Source of the DNA: Perognathus longimembris pacificus
Taxonomy: Eukaryota; Chordata; Mammalia; Rodentia; Heteromyidae
Length of the DNA stretch: 64,000 nt
NCBI RefSeq assembly: GCF_023159225.1
Contig: NC_063181.1
Coordinates: 23,276,073-23,340,072, forward strand
Direction: 5' to 3'
Made by a program: the position numbers and the translations under genes. Position 1 is the first letter of the stretch. The number at the start of each line of letters is the position of its first letter. This document shows, piece by piece, positions 34,701 through 49,700 of the stretch. Below the pieces are notes generated by a model, which saw only the letters and a program-made list of their open reading frames with translations, searched no databases and was not told where the DNA came from.

Positions 34701-37700
34701 TAGCTACTTAAAAGGCTAAGATGTGAGAATCATGGTTCAAAGGCAGCCTGGGCAGGAAAGTCCGTGAGACTCTTACCTTCAATTAATCACCAGAAAAGCT
34801 GGAAGTGGAGCTGTGGCTCAAGTAGTAGAGCACTAGCCTTCAGGATAAAGCTCAGAGACAGTACCCAAGCCCTGAGTTCAAGCCCTAGGACTGGCATAAA
34901 ACAAACAACAATAAACCAAACATAGAACTACCCTATGATCCAGCAATTCCACTCTTGGGCATTTATCCAAAAGATTACAAACTAGGATACAGTAAAAGCC
35001 ACCAAAACAAGCATGTTCACTGCAGCACTATTTACCACTGCCAAGGTATGGAATCAGCCCAGATGCCCTCAAATGGGTCAAGAAAAGGTGGTCTATGTAC
35101 ACAATGGAATTCTACTCATCTATTAAAAAGAATGATATTGCATCATTTACAACATTTGCAAAGAAATGGAAGGGCCTAGAAAAAAAATCATGTTAAGTGA
35201 AGAAGACAGGCCAAGAGAACATGTTTTCTTTCATATGTGGAAGCTAGAATTAATTTATAAATATATAAACAAACACCCGGGGTGGTGGTATTTAAGAGTA
35301 CAGAGTACACACACATATTAACTGAAAGATGTTAGATTCAGAGACGAACTCAAAAAAATCCCTAAAAAGGCAAACTCACTGCAACAAAATAAACATCCAG
35401 CAAATGAGTACTTGGAGGAGTGTGTCACGGCACAGGGGGTAGAGAAATGAAGAGAAGAAGGGGGATGAGAATGCAATCATAAAATTCAATGCATATCCTA
35501 AAAATTATGAAAAGTGAGGGAAGAGGCCCTTTGGGAGGGATGGGGAGAATGATGAAAGGGATGACATCAATCAACAGTCATTGTACTCAGACAGCTTTGT
35601 TGAATGGCAACTCCTTTGTACAACTAAAGATAGTAAAAATATATTTTTAAATAGAAAGAAACAAACAAGCTAAGCCTCATCAGATCCCAACCCTACAGTG
35701 GCTAGACCTTTCTGTCCACTGAGAAACCTGAGCCCCATCCCCTGAGGCTCACTGACCTCATGAACTGCTAGGCCACGCGAACAGAAATGCCCAGCCTGGG
35801 CAGAAGCAGCGTGGCCATGTGAGCCCTGGCCATGAGGAGGCTCTTGGTCCCTTTCTCCCCATGGTGACCAAGCTGGCATTAACACTGCTCAGTGGTAAAA
35901 AACAATTAGATATAATTGTTCCTTTTATTTCCCCCTTGAGGCAGAGCCCAGCCTTCTAGGTTCTTTTTAACTTCCCCAGAGTCTAATGGGATGCCAAGAA
36001 CATAATGGGTGTAAAATATTTATTGAGTGAATAAAGGGGGAAATGCAGATTCTAATTATTGATGGTGACATTGGGAAATATCAAAAGTCCTTTTAAATGC
36101 AAATATAAAAAATAGGCTTTCCCATTAATAAGTATTCTTGGATAGTGCTGGTATTACGATTCAGAACTGGAACCTCGAAATGTGTAGTGAAACACTATTA
36201 AGTTTTCTCCTTTATGAGAGGTGTCACAGTGACTGAAGCTACTTGTGTGATTCCTCTGAGGCAGGCTGGGCAAGATTTAACATTATAGGTCTGGATGCAT
36301 TAGTGAAAAATGATCATATGGAATATTCCCTTGGGTCTTGAGCAGTGTCTGATGTGCCTATATAAAGATGGTTTACAGAAGTAAAATACAGGATTATAAG
36401 CAGACTTCCTCTCAACTCACAAAGAAATCATAGGATAAAAGACACATGCAGGAGGTTGAAGTCTGAGGATCAAAGTTTGAAGCTAGCCCAGGTAAGAAAG
36501 TCTGTGAGACTCTTCTCTTCAATGAAACACCAAAAAGCCAGAAGAAAACCTGTGGCTCAAGAGGTAAAATGCTAGCCTTGAGCAAAAAAGCTCTGAGTGC
36601 AAGGCCCAGAACAGGCATGTTCACAGTGCACACACACACAAACAGGCTTCCCCAAAGATCCTTGATAAAAAACAAAAATGGGATGTTCTAAGCAATACAA
36701 GGGCAACACTGCTTCCTTTCCCAGAGTCCTTTAGTCCCCCAAGGCCTGTCTGATCAACAATGGCTTCCTGACCAGGCCTATAGCGTGCAGAGGAAAACCC
36801 TCAACTCAGTGGAGCTCTGAACCCTCAATCGGATCTGCTTACTCACTCCCACCTGGAGACTATTAATGAGCTACCCTGAAATCTACCCTCACCATTCTGA
36901 CCTGGCACATTTTCTCAGGTCCCCACAACATACAGTGTGCTCAGTTGCCCTCTAGAACCTCCACAGAGACCCCCTTAATTGTTCCATCTAATAACACAGG
37001 TATCAATTAGTCAAACAGTCACCTCAGGCCCAGGCCCTGATATACTTTTCAAAGAGGAAAATGGACCAGGTGTTAGTGGTTCACATCTATCATCCTAGCT
37101 TCTCAGGGGGCTGAGATCTGAGGGTTGTGGTTCAAAGCCAGCCTGGGCAAGAAAGTCCATGAGACTCTTATCTCCAATTAACCACCAGAAAACCAGAAGT
37201 GGTTCTGTGGCTCAGCTGGTAGAGCACTAGCCTTAAGCACAAAAAAGCTCAGGGGAAGTGCCCAGGCCCTGAGTTCAAAGTCTACCAACTGACAAGAAAA
37301 AAAAAAAAAAAGGAAAATGGGCAGACACCATGATGAATTTGCTAATCATAGGTATGTCAGAGTGGAGTATATGAGTTCATACTTGGATTGGCATTTGCAC
37401 CAATCAAATAATAAATAGGTAACCACCAAATCCACTTCAGACTGTAAAATTTCTCAGAACCTATGTGTCTGGACCAGGCCAGTACTAAGCACCTCTCCTC
37501 TTTGCCTGCTCCACCTGGGCAGGGAACAAGAGAAAGAGCTGCCAACAGCAATCAGCACCAGCATCCAAGGCCCTGTCTGTCACTGAGAAGGCCGACGACC
37601 TTCAACAAGGTACCTAAGTGAGCTTTTACACCTCAAGAAGGACAACAGTTTGGAGAGGGCGTACTTTGAATGAATGAGATAGTAAGTAATTTTTAAGATA

Positions 37701-40700
37701 GCAAATGGTATCCATGTGGGGCTTTTTCTTCATGTTTCCTGTTCCAGTTCATTCCCAGAACAGTCAGTTGTCTACAAGGCAGGTCACACATACCAACCCC
37801 AGCTTGCTCTTACCAGCTCTGACAGCACTGGCTTCCCTCCACTCCATTTCCTTTGCTCTTAAACAGATGTACTTAATCCTTGTTCTATACAGGTCAGATG
37901 CTCAGCATGTTAAGACTCTTTTCTTCTTTTCAAAAAGAAAGTTGTCACTCTAGCAACTGCTAATCATTTTTTAAAAGTAATCATCTCACGCTGCACACCA
38001 GTGGCTCATACCTGTAATCTTAGCTCCTTGGGAGGCTGAGATCAAGAGGATCACAATTTAAGGACAACTGGGCAGAACAGCTGATGTTATTCCATCTCAG
38101 GTGATACCTATACTCATTGACTTTAAGAATTTATCACTTCATAGTCTCTGAGACCAAACATATTTGGTAACACTCTGAAATTACATTTATAATCCTAGTT
38201 TTCTACTGTTTCCTGAAGCCTTCTTTTTGGAGGAGAAATGAGGGGTTCCTGGGGCTTCTCTGTACCTTTTCCCACCACAATAAATAATCCACATATACTT
38301 GACAGTAACAAACTAAATAATAAATTCATCTCTAGTTCTAACACTTCATTGTGTTACCCAAAAACTATAGCAAGAGCCAAAATATACCTGTGCTGAAAAA
38401 AGCCAAAGATTGGTTTTGTTAGCTGTAAGCCATGGTTTTTTTTTTTACATTTATAGCAGGAAGAAGACAAAGTATTTAAAAACTGGACTATGTTTTTAAA
38501 AGTATTCATAAGACATTTTAAATTTAAAAAGGATCAATTTTGCAACTATTTACCCAGACTCACACATCTACAGCTAAGCAATAGGCAAGAGAAATTTCCA
38601 AATAATACCTGTATATTTGATAAGCACAAAAAGTGACACAAAACCCTTTAATTATTCCCCACATTGTTTAAAAGGAAAAGAATCAAAGGCAGAAAATACC
38701 AGATTAATGCTTATAAATTCCTGATTGCCAGAAGAGAACCTCTGTTTCAGGTAATTATAAGACAATTCATACACTCTGGTCTTTTCTTCTCTTTCTTTTT
38801 TTTTTTTTCCTATTACTGTCAGAATTCAAAACTACATTAACCTTGGACCACTGTGAAGAAATTGTATAATTAGAAAACTGTATTTTTCAAATTCTCCCTT
38901 ACTGGGGCTTGATTAATCCTTACTGTCTCATGTAGGCAGTGCTTTAGAAGTTTGACAAATGAACAGGATATATTCTGTCCTTCACTACATGTAAGAGATT
39001 TTCAACATTTTATAGGTTTGACTTCCATCTCATTTAGCATGAGTAATATACTTATTTTAGACATTAGTATTAAGGTTATTCAAATAGGTTTAAAAAAACA
39101 CATGAGTAGGGCTAAACATACTCTAAGTGTTACACAAAAATAACTTAGCAGTTACAGTATCACTCTACAGGGCCTCAGAGAAGTTGGGCACAAAAATTTA
39201 AGTTTCTGTTCCAGTTAGAGAAATTCAAGCATGTTTATAATTATTCATCCTGACAGATACAAGACTTTTTTGTGTGTGTATGTGCCAGTACTATAGCTTG
39301 AACTCAGGGCCTCAGTACTATTCCTTAGCTTTCTGGCCCAAGGCTGGTGTTCTATCACTTAAGCCACAAGTCCACTTCCAGCTTCTGGGGTGGCTAATTG
39401 AAGATAACAGTCTCAAGGACTTTCCTGCCTTGGCTGGCTTTGAAACAGGATCCTTAGATCACAGCCTCCTGAGTAGATAGGATCACAGGTATGAGCCACC
39501 AGTGCCTAGCAATAGTTCAGGATTCTGTTTAAAGAAAACAACTTTCTCAGGCCCGAAAATTATGAAAAGGTCAGCAGCATGGTGGGCAGCTCCTCCTAGA
39601 GTCAGGTTTAGAAAGCAGATACAGGTCACCTGTTGCCACTCAAAGCAACACCATTCTGCCTTCTACCATCCCTCCAGGCTGAATGAACTGTTCAACTTGA
39701 GGACAGCTGGCTTGACCAAGTAGACAAGAGCCAGGCTCAGCTCACAGCCTACCACAATAAAAAGTTTCCCATCACCTATTCTTCCTCGTGGTTCTCACTC
39801 TGCAATTAATACCTGACATGGACTAGAGTACCTAAATCTAAGACTGCTGTGCACTTCTTTTTTTTTTAACAGCTCAAGGTTACTTTAAAAGATATCCCAC
39901 CTCTATTGTGATGAGCAAATTTGTTGTCATTACTTCTCCAAGTGAAAATCTAAGTGATTTCACTTTTGGAGTCAGATAGTTGTCGATCACAAAGTCTGTT
40001 TCCCATATCTGGGAGCATGGGAACCCATCCCAGCCTCCCTGGCAGGCATACACCAGAGGAAACGTCAACAGAGGGGTGGGGCCCACACTTGTTCCTCTAA
40101 GAGACTCATTTAAAGAACTGCTTTCTACCTTCTGAAACTAAAATGGAATTTTAACTACTTATTTCTTAATTATTGAAAGATACCCTGACAGGGTCTCATA
40201 TGTCACTGTCAGCCTCCGAAGTACCTATCCTTCAAGTCAATAATTTAATAACAGACTAATCTCTGAATTTAAGCCTCCAAACCTATTACTACCCCAAGAA
40301 GTCTTTCTCCGCCCCACAAAGGTTATAAAGTATTCACTTTCATGACTACCCCAAAATGCAAAGGAAACATTTCTAGGATGTGGTCCCAAATGATGTCACT
40401 CTTGTCCTCATCTTCTCCCTGCACAGTTTCTATGTGTGTACAGTAGCAGGCTGATTAATTATCAGGGTTCTCAAATGATCTGAAATATATGGAAGCTTGG
40501 GGAAAGGAGAGACAGCTTGGGAACCAGTAATCACATTACTTCTCTAAGACAACTGGACCAAGCAGATCTCACTGGCTACAACTCACTCTTCTTGTCCTCT
40601 GCTCCCCTCTCTCCCAAGCCTCTGCCCCTCCCCTTCTTCCTTGCCAACTTATGAGCGCTTTACAAAGCCCCTCTCTATGTCTTCTCAGACCCAGTCCTAC

Positions 40701-43700
40701 CCCCGCCCCCAACCCTTTGTACCAGGCTACCACAGAAGCAGAGACAAATTTAAAACTCATATCAAACCCTTCCTATGTATGTTTTGGTGAGTTTTGGCTG
40801 TGTATATTGAGCATCCAGGCCAAGCTGGAGGAAGAAGTTGGGTCCTGTCTCCACAGAGTTCACACCCCCAGGGCAGAAGATGCCCGGCACAGAAACAACC
40901 AGAGGATTAAACAAAAACTACAAGCACTACAGAAGCAAGACTATGGAAGTGTTGAGAAAATTCAGCACGTGAGGGGTTAAATGCACTGTGAACAGGTAGA
41001 TAGGGAAGGGGACCTGGGGGTAGGATTGTTTCTGTGGGGAAAAAATGTATTTGGATTACAAATGCCTTTTCAGAACAAAGGGGGCTAAACTCTGGGATTT
41101 GCCTGCACAAAGGTAAAGCTGTATTCAAGTCCCAGCCTCTCTCTGCTACAAACCAGAATGATAATATGCTCCCTTCCCAAACAGAGGGTTCCAGGAAGGG
41201 CACAGGAGGGACCAGGTTGGGAAAAGCCTTTGGAAAGAAAAGGACTTATGCAAATGAAGCCTTTGTTTCCACCAGTCAGAGTCGGGCCTGGGTCTGTGTC
41301 TTCCAGAGCAAAGGTGAGTGGTGACAGCACTTCCAGACCCACCAATGGACTCTGTGGACATCCAATAGAGACCCAAGTCCCCCACCGCATGCAGTTACTC
41401 AGAAGATGGAGTAAGTGGCCTCAACCTTCCTGGCAAGAAGGGGCGCACAACTGTGTGTGAAAATCAAAACAGGGAAATGAGATAATGCAGAGGAACCGAG
41501 GCCCATACCTGGAAAATGTCTAGAGTCACCCAGTACCAGCCAGGGCCAGAGAGGAGGGATCTGTTGGAAGAAAATGACTATGGCAAGGGAATCCAGGCCA
41601 GTTCTGAGCAAAAGGGATGAGTCACTCGTTCAAGGCAGCCAAGTCCTGGGTGAAGCATCAGACTCCCCCACAAACAGCTGGCCCAGGCCTTTTCTGCTTT
41701 TTCCTTTCCATGCCTCTCCTATCACACCCCATAGCTGCCTCAAAGTCCTTGCACCTCAGCATCTTTTAGCCTCAGCCTGTTGACCACTGAAATGGAGAGA
41801 ATGGATGCCGCACTCCCTCCACACCTGAACCCTTGGAGACACTAGAATCTATTAAGAACATAGTGTGCAAGACCCACTTGGAAAACAAACACTACTGCTT
41901 CCTACCCTCTCCACACTGCCCACCTGAGGATCGGCACTCCAGGGCTGCACAGAGCGGCCTGACCACAGAAAGATTATACATTTTCTTTCCCTTCTCCCCT
42001 GCTCTGATCCCTGTCGCCTGCCCCCTTCCTCACTGCTTCCTGCTAAAGCTGCTGGCCAGAACTCATGGCACCCAGGGGAGCCACTTAGCCCCAATGGTAG
42101 TGCTTAGGGCTAAAGACATTTCTGACTGTGGTGTTTCCATTATTGATAATAAAGCCCCCCAGAACTCTAATTACACTGCTTCCCTATGTGCTAAGGGCAC
42201 ACAATCAGGTCAGGAGGAGGAGGCCATGAAAATAACTACATTTCATCCATGGCTAAGCCGGGCTACCTCCCTTTCTACTGCTCAGGTGAGTACATGGGTG
42301 ATGCCTAAAAGCTTCTGAGAAATGGAGCACTAATCATCCTTCTGTAGTGTTCTTACATAAATATATACCTCAAGGCTTAAAAGCTCCTTGAACACCTATG
42401 GCCATGTTTTTAAATGGTAAAGTGGGATTGTGCACTGAGTACTGGAGTCAGGATCCATCTGTGGGTGCCAATTAATTCCAGCTCCACAAGGCTAGCCTCA
42501 AGCAACTCAGTGTGGGGACGAAGAGGACTCGGTGATCTAATTAGGGGTCATCCTGACACTGCCCTACTTCCTAGGAATTCTCCTAGCCCACAGGACCCCC
42601 TCCTCCAGCACCCATGTCTCACCCCTGCTCTTCTAGTGGGCAGCCTCCCTCCAACCTCACTGCCATTCACCATATGCCACCTGCGACTCCAGGAACATGG
42701 GTGTCTGCTGTCACTTTGTTCCCCACCTCTCTGCCCCTAGTGTCCCTCTTCCTGCTTCCTGTCTCACTCACCAGTGTGCTGGGGAGGCCATTTCCACTCA
42801 CATCCACAAATCACAAATGCTTGTCTCTTTTCCCCTTCCTTGATTCCTCTCATTCTATGGAATGAGTCCACTGACTCCCATGTCTCAGGCAAAAGCAGTC
42901 AAACAAAACAAAACAACAACAACAACAAAAAACACAAAAAAACACCCACTCTCATTCTCACTTGCCTACCTGTTCCTTTTCTGGAAACTCTCACAACCAG
43001 CTTAACCTTCAAGTGCTTGTATCTTTCTGATCTCCAATTTCTGTTCTTCCTGTAGGCTCTTACATCCAGTGGCTGCAGCAGATAGAACGGCTTAGGGGTG
43101 GAGGGGTCCAGTCACTCTCCCTCACCCCACATCACCCCATTCTCTTGGTGTCACCTTCACATTATGCACCCAGGCACTTTTCTGATCCAGCACTACTACC
43201 CCTCCAAAACCTCTCACCTAGACTACTGCAATCACATCACAGATGGGTTCCCACTCTTGCCTCTGAACATGCATTTCACACAAACACCTGTCCTAGTCCA
43301 TTTGGATTGTCCGTACAAATACCACACACACTGATAACTTCTAAGTAACAGAAACTCATGCCCCAGAGTTCTGGGTACTGGAAGTCCAAGATTAGGCTCC
43401 AGCAGCATTGGTGCCTGGTGAGGGTTCCTCTTCCTGAGTCACCCACAGATCTGTGTGCCCTCTACACAGTATTAACCACCTAGCTCCCTTAGGACTCTTA
43501 TAAGGCCACTAATCCCACCCACGAGGGCTCTGCTCATGACCTGTGACCTAATCATCCTTAACACCATCACTTTGGGGTAAACAGTTTTTACATAGGAATT
43601 CAGTTCAGAGCAACACAGCTAAAGTAATCTTTTTGATCCAAACCCCTTAACCTACAAGGCCCACAACCTCACTTTGTCACTCCATCCTTCATTCAGTAAG

Positions 43701-46700
43701 CTTGAGCTAATTCTGACCTTGGCACACGTAACTAACTGTTCAAAGTGTGTCCCACCAGAAGGCCTGGCCCAGTGACCCCTCTGCTCAGAAGATTCTCATC
43801 CCCAAACACCAACTTGCCCATCTTTTTACCTGATGAGCTCACTGGATCCTTCAGATTTCAGCTTACAAGTCACCTCCTCAGAAAGGGATATTCCATAAAT
43901 ATCTGTTGATTTCACTAAATGTCAATCTCTTCCACAATTAGTCAATGAACTCCCTGAAAACAGAGTCCAGAGCATAAACTCTGCACTGAGAACTGCAGTG
44001 TCTGGCACCTAATATATAGCACAACACCCTGGATTTGTAGGGATGAATGAGAATGAATGGGTGTAGAAGTTCTCTGAAAAACACAACAAATGCCTTATAA
44101 AATACAGTTATACTCTCAAAGCAAGATGACTCAAGAGAACACTCCCATCACCGACCAACAACTCCAACTGGGAAGAGAACGGATGACTCATTAGTATTTA
44201 TTTCAACTCCTACAGTGATAACTTACTTACAGAAGGAAAAAAAAACGACAAAAGAGGAATTCTGCTTCCCTCTGTTCACCTAAACTCAAAAATTAATGGC
44301 ATTTTGAACAAAGTCTTTTAATTGCAGAATTAAAAAATTCATGCTCAGTTATCATATTCAATATTTTAAATTTACTATGGTATCTATCATTTGAAAGAAG
44401 CACAGAGATAAAATTTACACCTCCGCTAATTAGCTGGCATGAGCCCTTGAGCCAGCATTGAGTGGAGGCGAGTGTTCAACTCCCTTGTGTCCATCAATAT
44501 GCTGCCTTTATCACAGGGTTTCCCAATGCCGGGCAAGTATCTGTGTCTCCATAAATATATCAAGTTACTCCACTCACAAAAGAATGTTTAAAGTTCTTTT
44601 TTTTCTTGGTCTTAGATTAGCCTCCCCTTAGATATTCAAAGTTTCCTAAGTCTCATATGTTCACATGTCCGATGGTACTTGCATACTAGAATTCTTCCTC
44701 TATTGTTATCCAACCTTTTTTTTTTAATCTCGGGTTTGTGGAGTAGCCTTTATATTCTTTAAGCATTCTCTCCTATTTGTGCATGCACTTCCACCCATTT
44801 ACAATCACCACCTTATAAAGCACTACCTTAAATTTATTTTCCATCTTCTATGTCAATAGACTTCAAAACAAATCACTTTTTTACAAAAAAAAAAAGAGGC
44901 ATACGTAGGTCTGTTCTCTAGGGATGAGTATTTTATCTGTTCCTATGACTGCTGTTTAGAACAGGGGGTTATTCTGTTACTACCCAACTGTTTGTAGATA
45001 TTTGTAATAAACCCACTGTTAATGCTTTAAAATATAATTAACCTTGTGTCTATAAAAATACATATTTATTGGACAAAAGTCAAATCAATTATCAAAAAGA
45101 GGTATTCTTTCCTGAAGACTGTTTATAAACAATTATACCCTAAAGTGAAATATTCTTAACTCAGGCTGGTTAATTTTAGGGGGTGGGAAAAGGACTCAAA
45201 CATATACCACCAAGTTCCTGCTAATCTAAAACACCATACAATCAAACCTGGCTTGCCCTTTCATTCATAAAAATAATCTACTTGGTTTCTTTCTTGAACA
45301 AGTGCTCAAAGGTTTTCCATTGATTCTATTACCAATTTTGTACAAAAGTCCCTAATTAGACCTGCTGTCAGGCCACAACTTGTGGATGGCCAGGCAGGGG
45401 AGAACTCACAGGAAGCTAGAAGTGAAATTAAATTCTGTGGAAAAAGAAACAGCAAGTCATCAAATCCACAGATCTGCCTAACAAAACCAGAGGGCATTCC
45501 ATTTCAACTGGCTGAAAGAACAAATTTGATCTTAATTACTAAGAAGCTCTTACAACTTGTGAGGAAGTCACAGCTTAAGAAGGATCAGCCTCCTAACTTC
45601 TTGATAAATTAGTTTCTCAAGACTAACCTTTTGGATGCCAAAGAAATACATCACAGGCATGGCAGTCAGGAAAATGTCAGTGTTCAAGGGGGTACAGTAA
45701 ATGGCTAAGTAATCACTAAAATGACACCTATGCATGTTTAATGATATGCTAACTCTGAAAAATAAAGATTACATTTAAATACAGATTTAAAGAAGCACTG
45801 CCACATGCCAGCCAAAGTGTTTACAGTCACCATGTTGATCGCTTGCCTTAATTAATTCCAGGCTTTTTTGCATTTTTTTTCCCTTCACAGTATCATATCC
45901 TTTTTAGGGTATTCTTGGAAAGATAGGAAATAATTCTAGAAAGAGCTTATGTCCCTACTTCCTTTTTTTTTTTGTGCCAGTCCTGGGCCTTGAGCTCTGA
46001 GCCTGGGTGCTGTCTATAAGCTCCTTTTTGCTCAAGGCTCTACCATCATGCCACAGCACTACTTCCAGATTTTTTGTGACTCATTGAAGATAAGAGTCTC
46101 TAGGGGGCTGGGAATATGGCCTAGAGGCAAGAGTGCTTGCCTCATATACATGAAGCCCTGGGTTTGATTCCTCAGCACCACACATATGTAGAAAACAGCC
46201 AGAAGTGGCATTGTGGCTCAAGTGGCAGAGTGCAAGCCTTGAGCAAAAAGAAGACAGGGACAGTGCTCAGGCCCTGAGTCCAAGCCCAGGACTCGCAGAA
46301 AAAAAAAAAAGAGTCTCTAGGACTTTCCTGCCAGGGCTGGCTCTGAACCTCAATCCTCAGATCACAGCCTCCTAAGTAGCAAGGATTAGAGGTGTAAGCC
46401 ACCAGTGCCCATCCTTACTTCTGCCCAATGAATTCAGGGAGAAGCTACCATTGACTCTAGAAATAGCAAGACTGTGGTTCCTAACACAAACATGTGATGA
46501 TGTGGGGCACATCAGTCCTGCCTTCTTGATAGATGAGGATGGAAAGAGGAAACCACAGGTGTACTCATGCACCAAGCCCATCGCCAGGAGAAAACAGGAG
46601 GCCACAAACCTAGGACAGTGTGATGAGGATAAGGCACACTGTCCAAAATTCTCTGGAGCTTAACAATGCAGAGAAGTTGACTCTACTTTGACTCTGCAGC

Positions 46701-49700
46701 CTATAAAGTGTACCATCAAAACTGGTGACCACAACCCAAGGAAGGAGTCATAGCTCAATTACCCAGAGTAATTTACCTCCATTTTATAAAATTGGTATTT
46801 TGATTAAATATGATTCACCGTAATGAATTTCACAAAGAAGAAACCAAAATGTCAACTGAATACTTACTTCATCATGAATTTAGCAAACCCACCTCCTCAT
46901 AAAAAATAAAAGCCTTCCGAAGTCTTTTGATAAGGCAAATTAGATACACTAGCTGCTTCCTGGTTTTTAATTGCCATTCATCTGAAAAGGTCTCACCGTA
47001 ACAACACCACCTTCTTCCTGCCACTGCTACTTTCATTGCACGGTCTTTTGGATTTTTTCAGGGAAAAAACATGAACTAGAAGCAGTTTCTTTATCAGGGA
47101 GAATTTTCATTTTCCATTATTAATATTTCATTATAATCAAATAGTTTCATGAAGTTTTGATCCTAAGGCTGGAAGAACAAAAACACCCTTTACCAAAAAA
47201 ATGCCTCTCCAGAGACACAGCCTAGAAAAAGCTCTGTCTTCCTATGACAAGGATTCTGTGCTTTCCTCCTCCCCACAAAGTGTCAATCAAGTCAAATGAC
47301 TTCAAGCTTACAGAATTCATCAAGCAGAATTAAATGGTAGGTTATTTAGTAAATTCAAATTTACTTGTGTTTCAATGTCCCTGGCTTCGTCACTTTGGGC
47401 TGTTATTACAAACCACTGTGCATATTTCTCGTGAATCACTGGTCTATACTTTAGGAACTCTCTAAAAGTCCTTTGCAGGGATTGACACACTACCTATGAC
47501 TCTGCCCTTCATACAGCAAACTAGTCACCACTAACAAAAGAAAAGAGAGGGCTATGTCTAACCAATTCTAGAGAGTACCAGCTTATTTTTAAATTAATCT
47601 TTAACATCTTAAAACAGAAGAAAAAAAAAACCCACATTATAGTTAGTCATTTCTATTATATACCAGCCAGCCACACATTTACTTCACTCTTATCTGAGAA
47701 GTCTTGAGAAACAGAAAGCTGAGTGTAGAGTGAACACATCACCGTTATTTACATTGAAAGCCCATCTCTATGTGTATTATGTTGGTAGTAATATAAATGT
47801 CTTTTTAAAGACCATTTAATACCTACCACAACTTTTATGGTACATCAAATTATAAACTTACTACTATGAAAGAAAAATGTCTACCTTCTAACATAGCCAC
47901 ATGGACAATGAATAATGGATTAACTGAGGGCACAGAGCTCTACAATCCTAGAAGTATCCTATGGGTGATTAAAAAAAAAAAAAGTAATGCAAGCAGACAA
48001 CCAGTGCTCCAAAATTCAGTGGCCATTCAATCAAAACCAATCAATGCAGCCAGGCGCAAATGACTCAGGCCTATAACCCAACCTACTCAGGAGGGTGAGA
48101 CCTGAGGAAGCAGGTCTGAAGCCAGCCAGGGCAGAAACTCATGAGGTTATCTCCAATGAACTTTCAAAAAGTCAGAACTGGTGCTATGGTTCAAGTGGTA
48201 GAGTGCTAGCCTTGTGCGGAAAAAAATAATCCTCAAGGACAACACCAAGGCTCTGAATTCAAGCCCTAGGAGAGGCACAAAAAAATAAAAGAAAATAAAA
48301 AGCCACTGCAGTTGGGCCAATACCTGACTGGGCTTAATTCCTCCTGGAAAGCAGCTCTGATAGGTACTTCCCCCAACTTGGAAGAAAGGCAATGTCTCTT
48401 AACAAATAAAACCAGGTGTTTCAGAGGTTACAGAGCACTGGGAGCACAGGGTGGAAAGGGAAGGCTGTTTATGCAGTAGGAAGTCTTTGCTTTTCCATCA
48501 CTGTTATCAATCTACCTGGGGCACGCAGTGAGCGGCTCAGTAACCACACAGGGTCTCTCCACAATGGTCCACCCATTAGCATCTTTTTATTTTCTTTTTG
48601 TCGGTCATGGTACTTGAACTCTGGACCTGGGCTGTGTCCTTGAGCTCTTCAGCTCAAGACTAGCACTCTACCACTTTGAGCCACAGTGTCACTTCCAGTT
48701 TTCTGGTGGTTAATTGGAGATAGAGTCTCATGGACTTTCCTGCCTGGGCTGGCTTTGACCCAAGATCCTCAGATCTCAGCCTCCCGAGTAGCTAGGATTA
48801 CAAGTGTGAGCCACCGGCGCCAGGCTCCATTAGCATCTTTTGCAACTAGCCTGACTGGGGAAGACTGACATCTCCTAAGAATTCTTCCACATTGGAGTTC
48901 AGCAGAAAGACTAATATTTCACTGTCTTGACTCAGTGAAATATTGACCACAGCAGTCATACATTTCAATGCAGATCTTTAACTTATCGACCCTTTTGCTT
49001 TTCACTGTTTTTATATGGGACATTGAACTGCACAGTGAAAAATTATTTTTGCATAGACCTCAAAACAACTCATCATTTCCCTACTTTCTTCCCATCAAGA
49101 GCTTACAGAATCAAAACCAGAATGACAAAAAGTTTCTAAAATATGGAAGAACATTCTTCACATAACCACTACTGTCTAAAGCTCTGTCAGAGAAGACAGT
49201 TTTATGTTCTCCCAATTCTGATCCTGCTCTTCCTACTCTGACCAGAGTGAAGTTAAATTGACTATCTATTAAATCCCCTTAATCACAGAACTATTTTTTG
49301 TACTTTGAAAACCCTGAGTGCTTTGTAGTTGGCCCTCGTTGCTCAATTCATTCTCTACTACTTCCAAGCTCCTTTCTTCTTTCTCATTCAAACATGGAGG
49401 ATTTGCCCTGAAGCAGTTTAGAAAAAAATGACAGCGCTTATTTAACATGATTAAGAACAAGGACATTATTTTTTTAATGCATAAATTACACTAAATGGAG
49501 AGTTGGAATTCTTCGTGGAAAAAAAAAAATACCAAGGAGCAAGGCACTGGTGGCCCATGCCTATAATCTTAGCTACTCAGGAGGCTGAGATCTGAGGACT
49601 GAGGTTTGAAACCAGCCTGGGTAGGAAAGTCCATGAGGCCCCAATTAACTACCTGAAAACCAGAAGTGGAGCTGTGGCTCAAAGTGGTAGAGCACTAGCC

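Noticed and set aside
41833..42318. 161-codon frame in the DCTD intron
   Set aside because: No domain, antisense to DCTD, no splice sites or promoter context.
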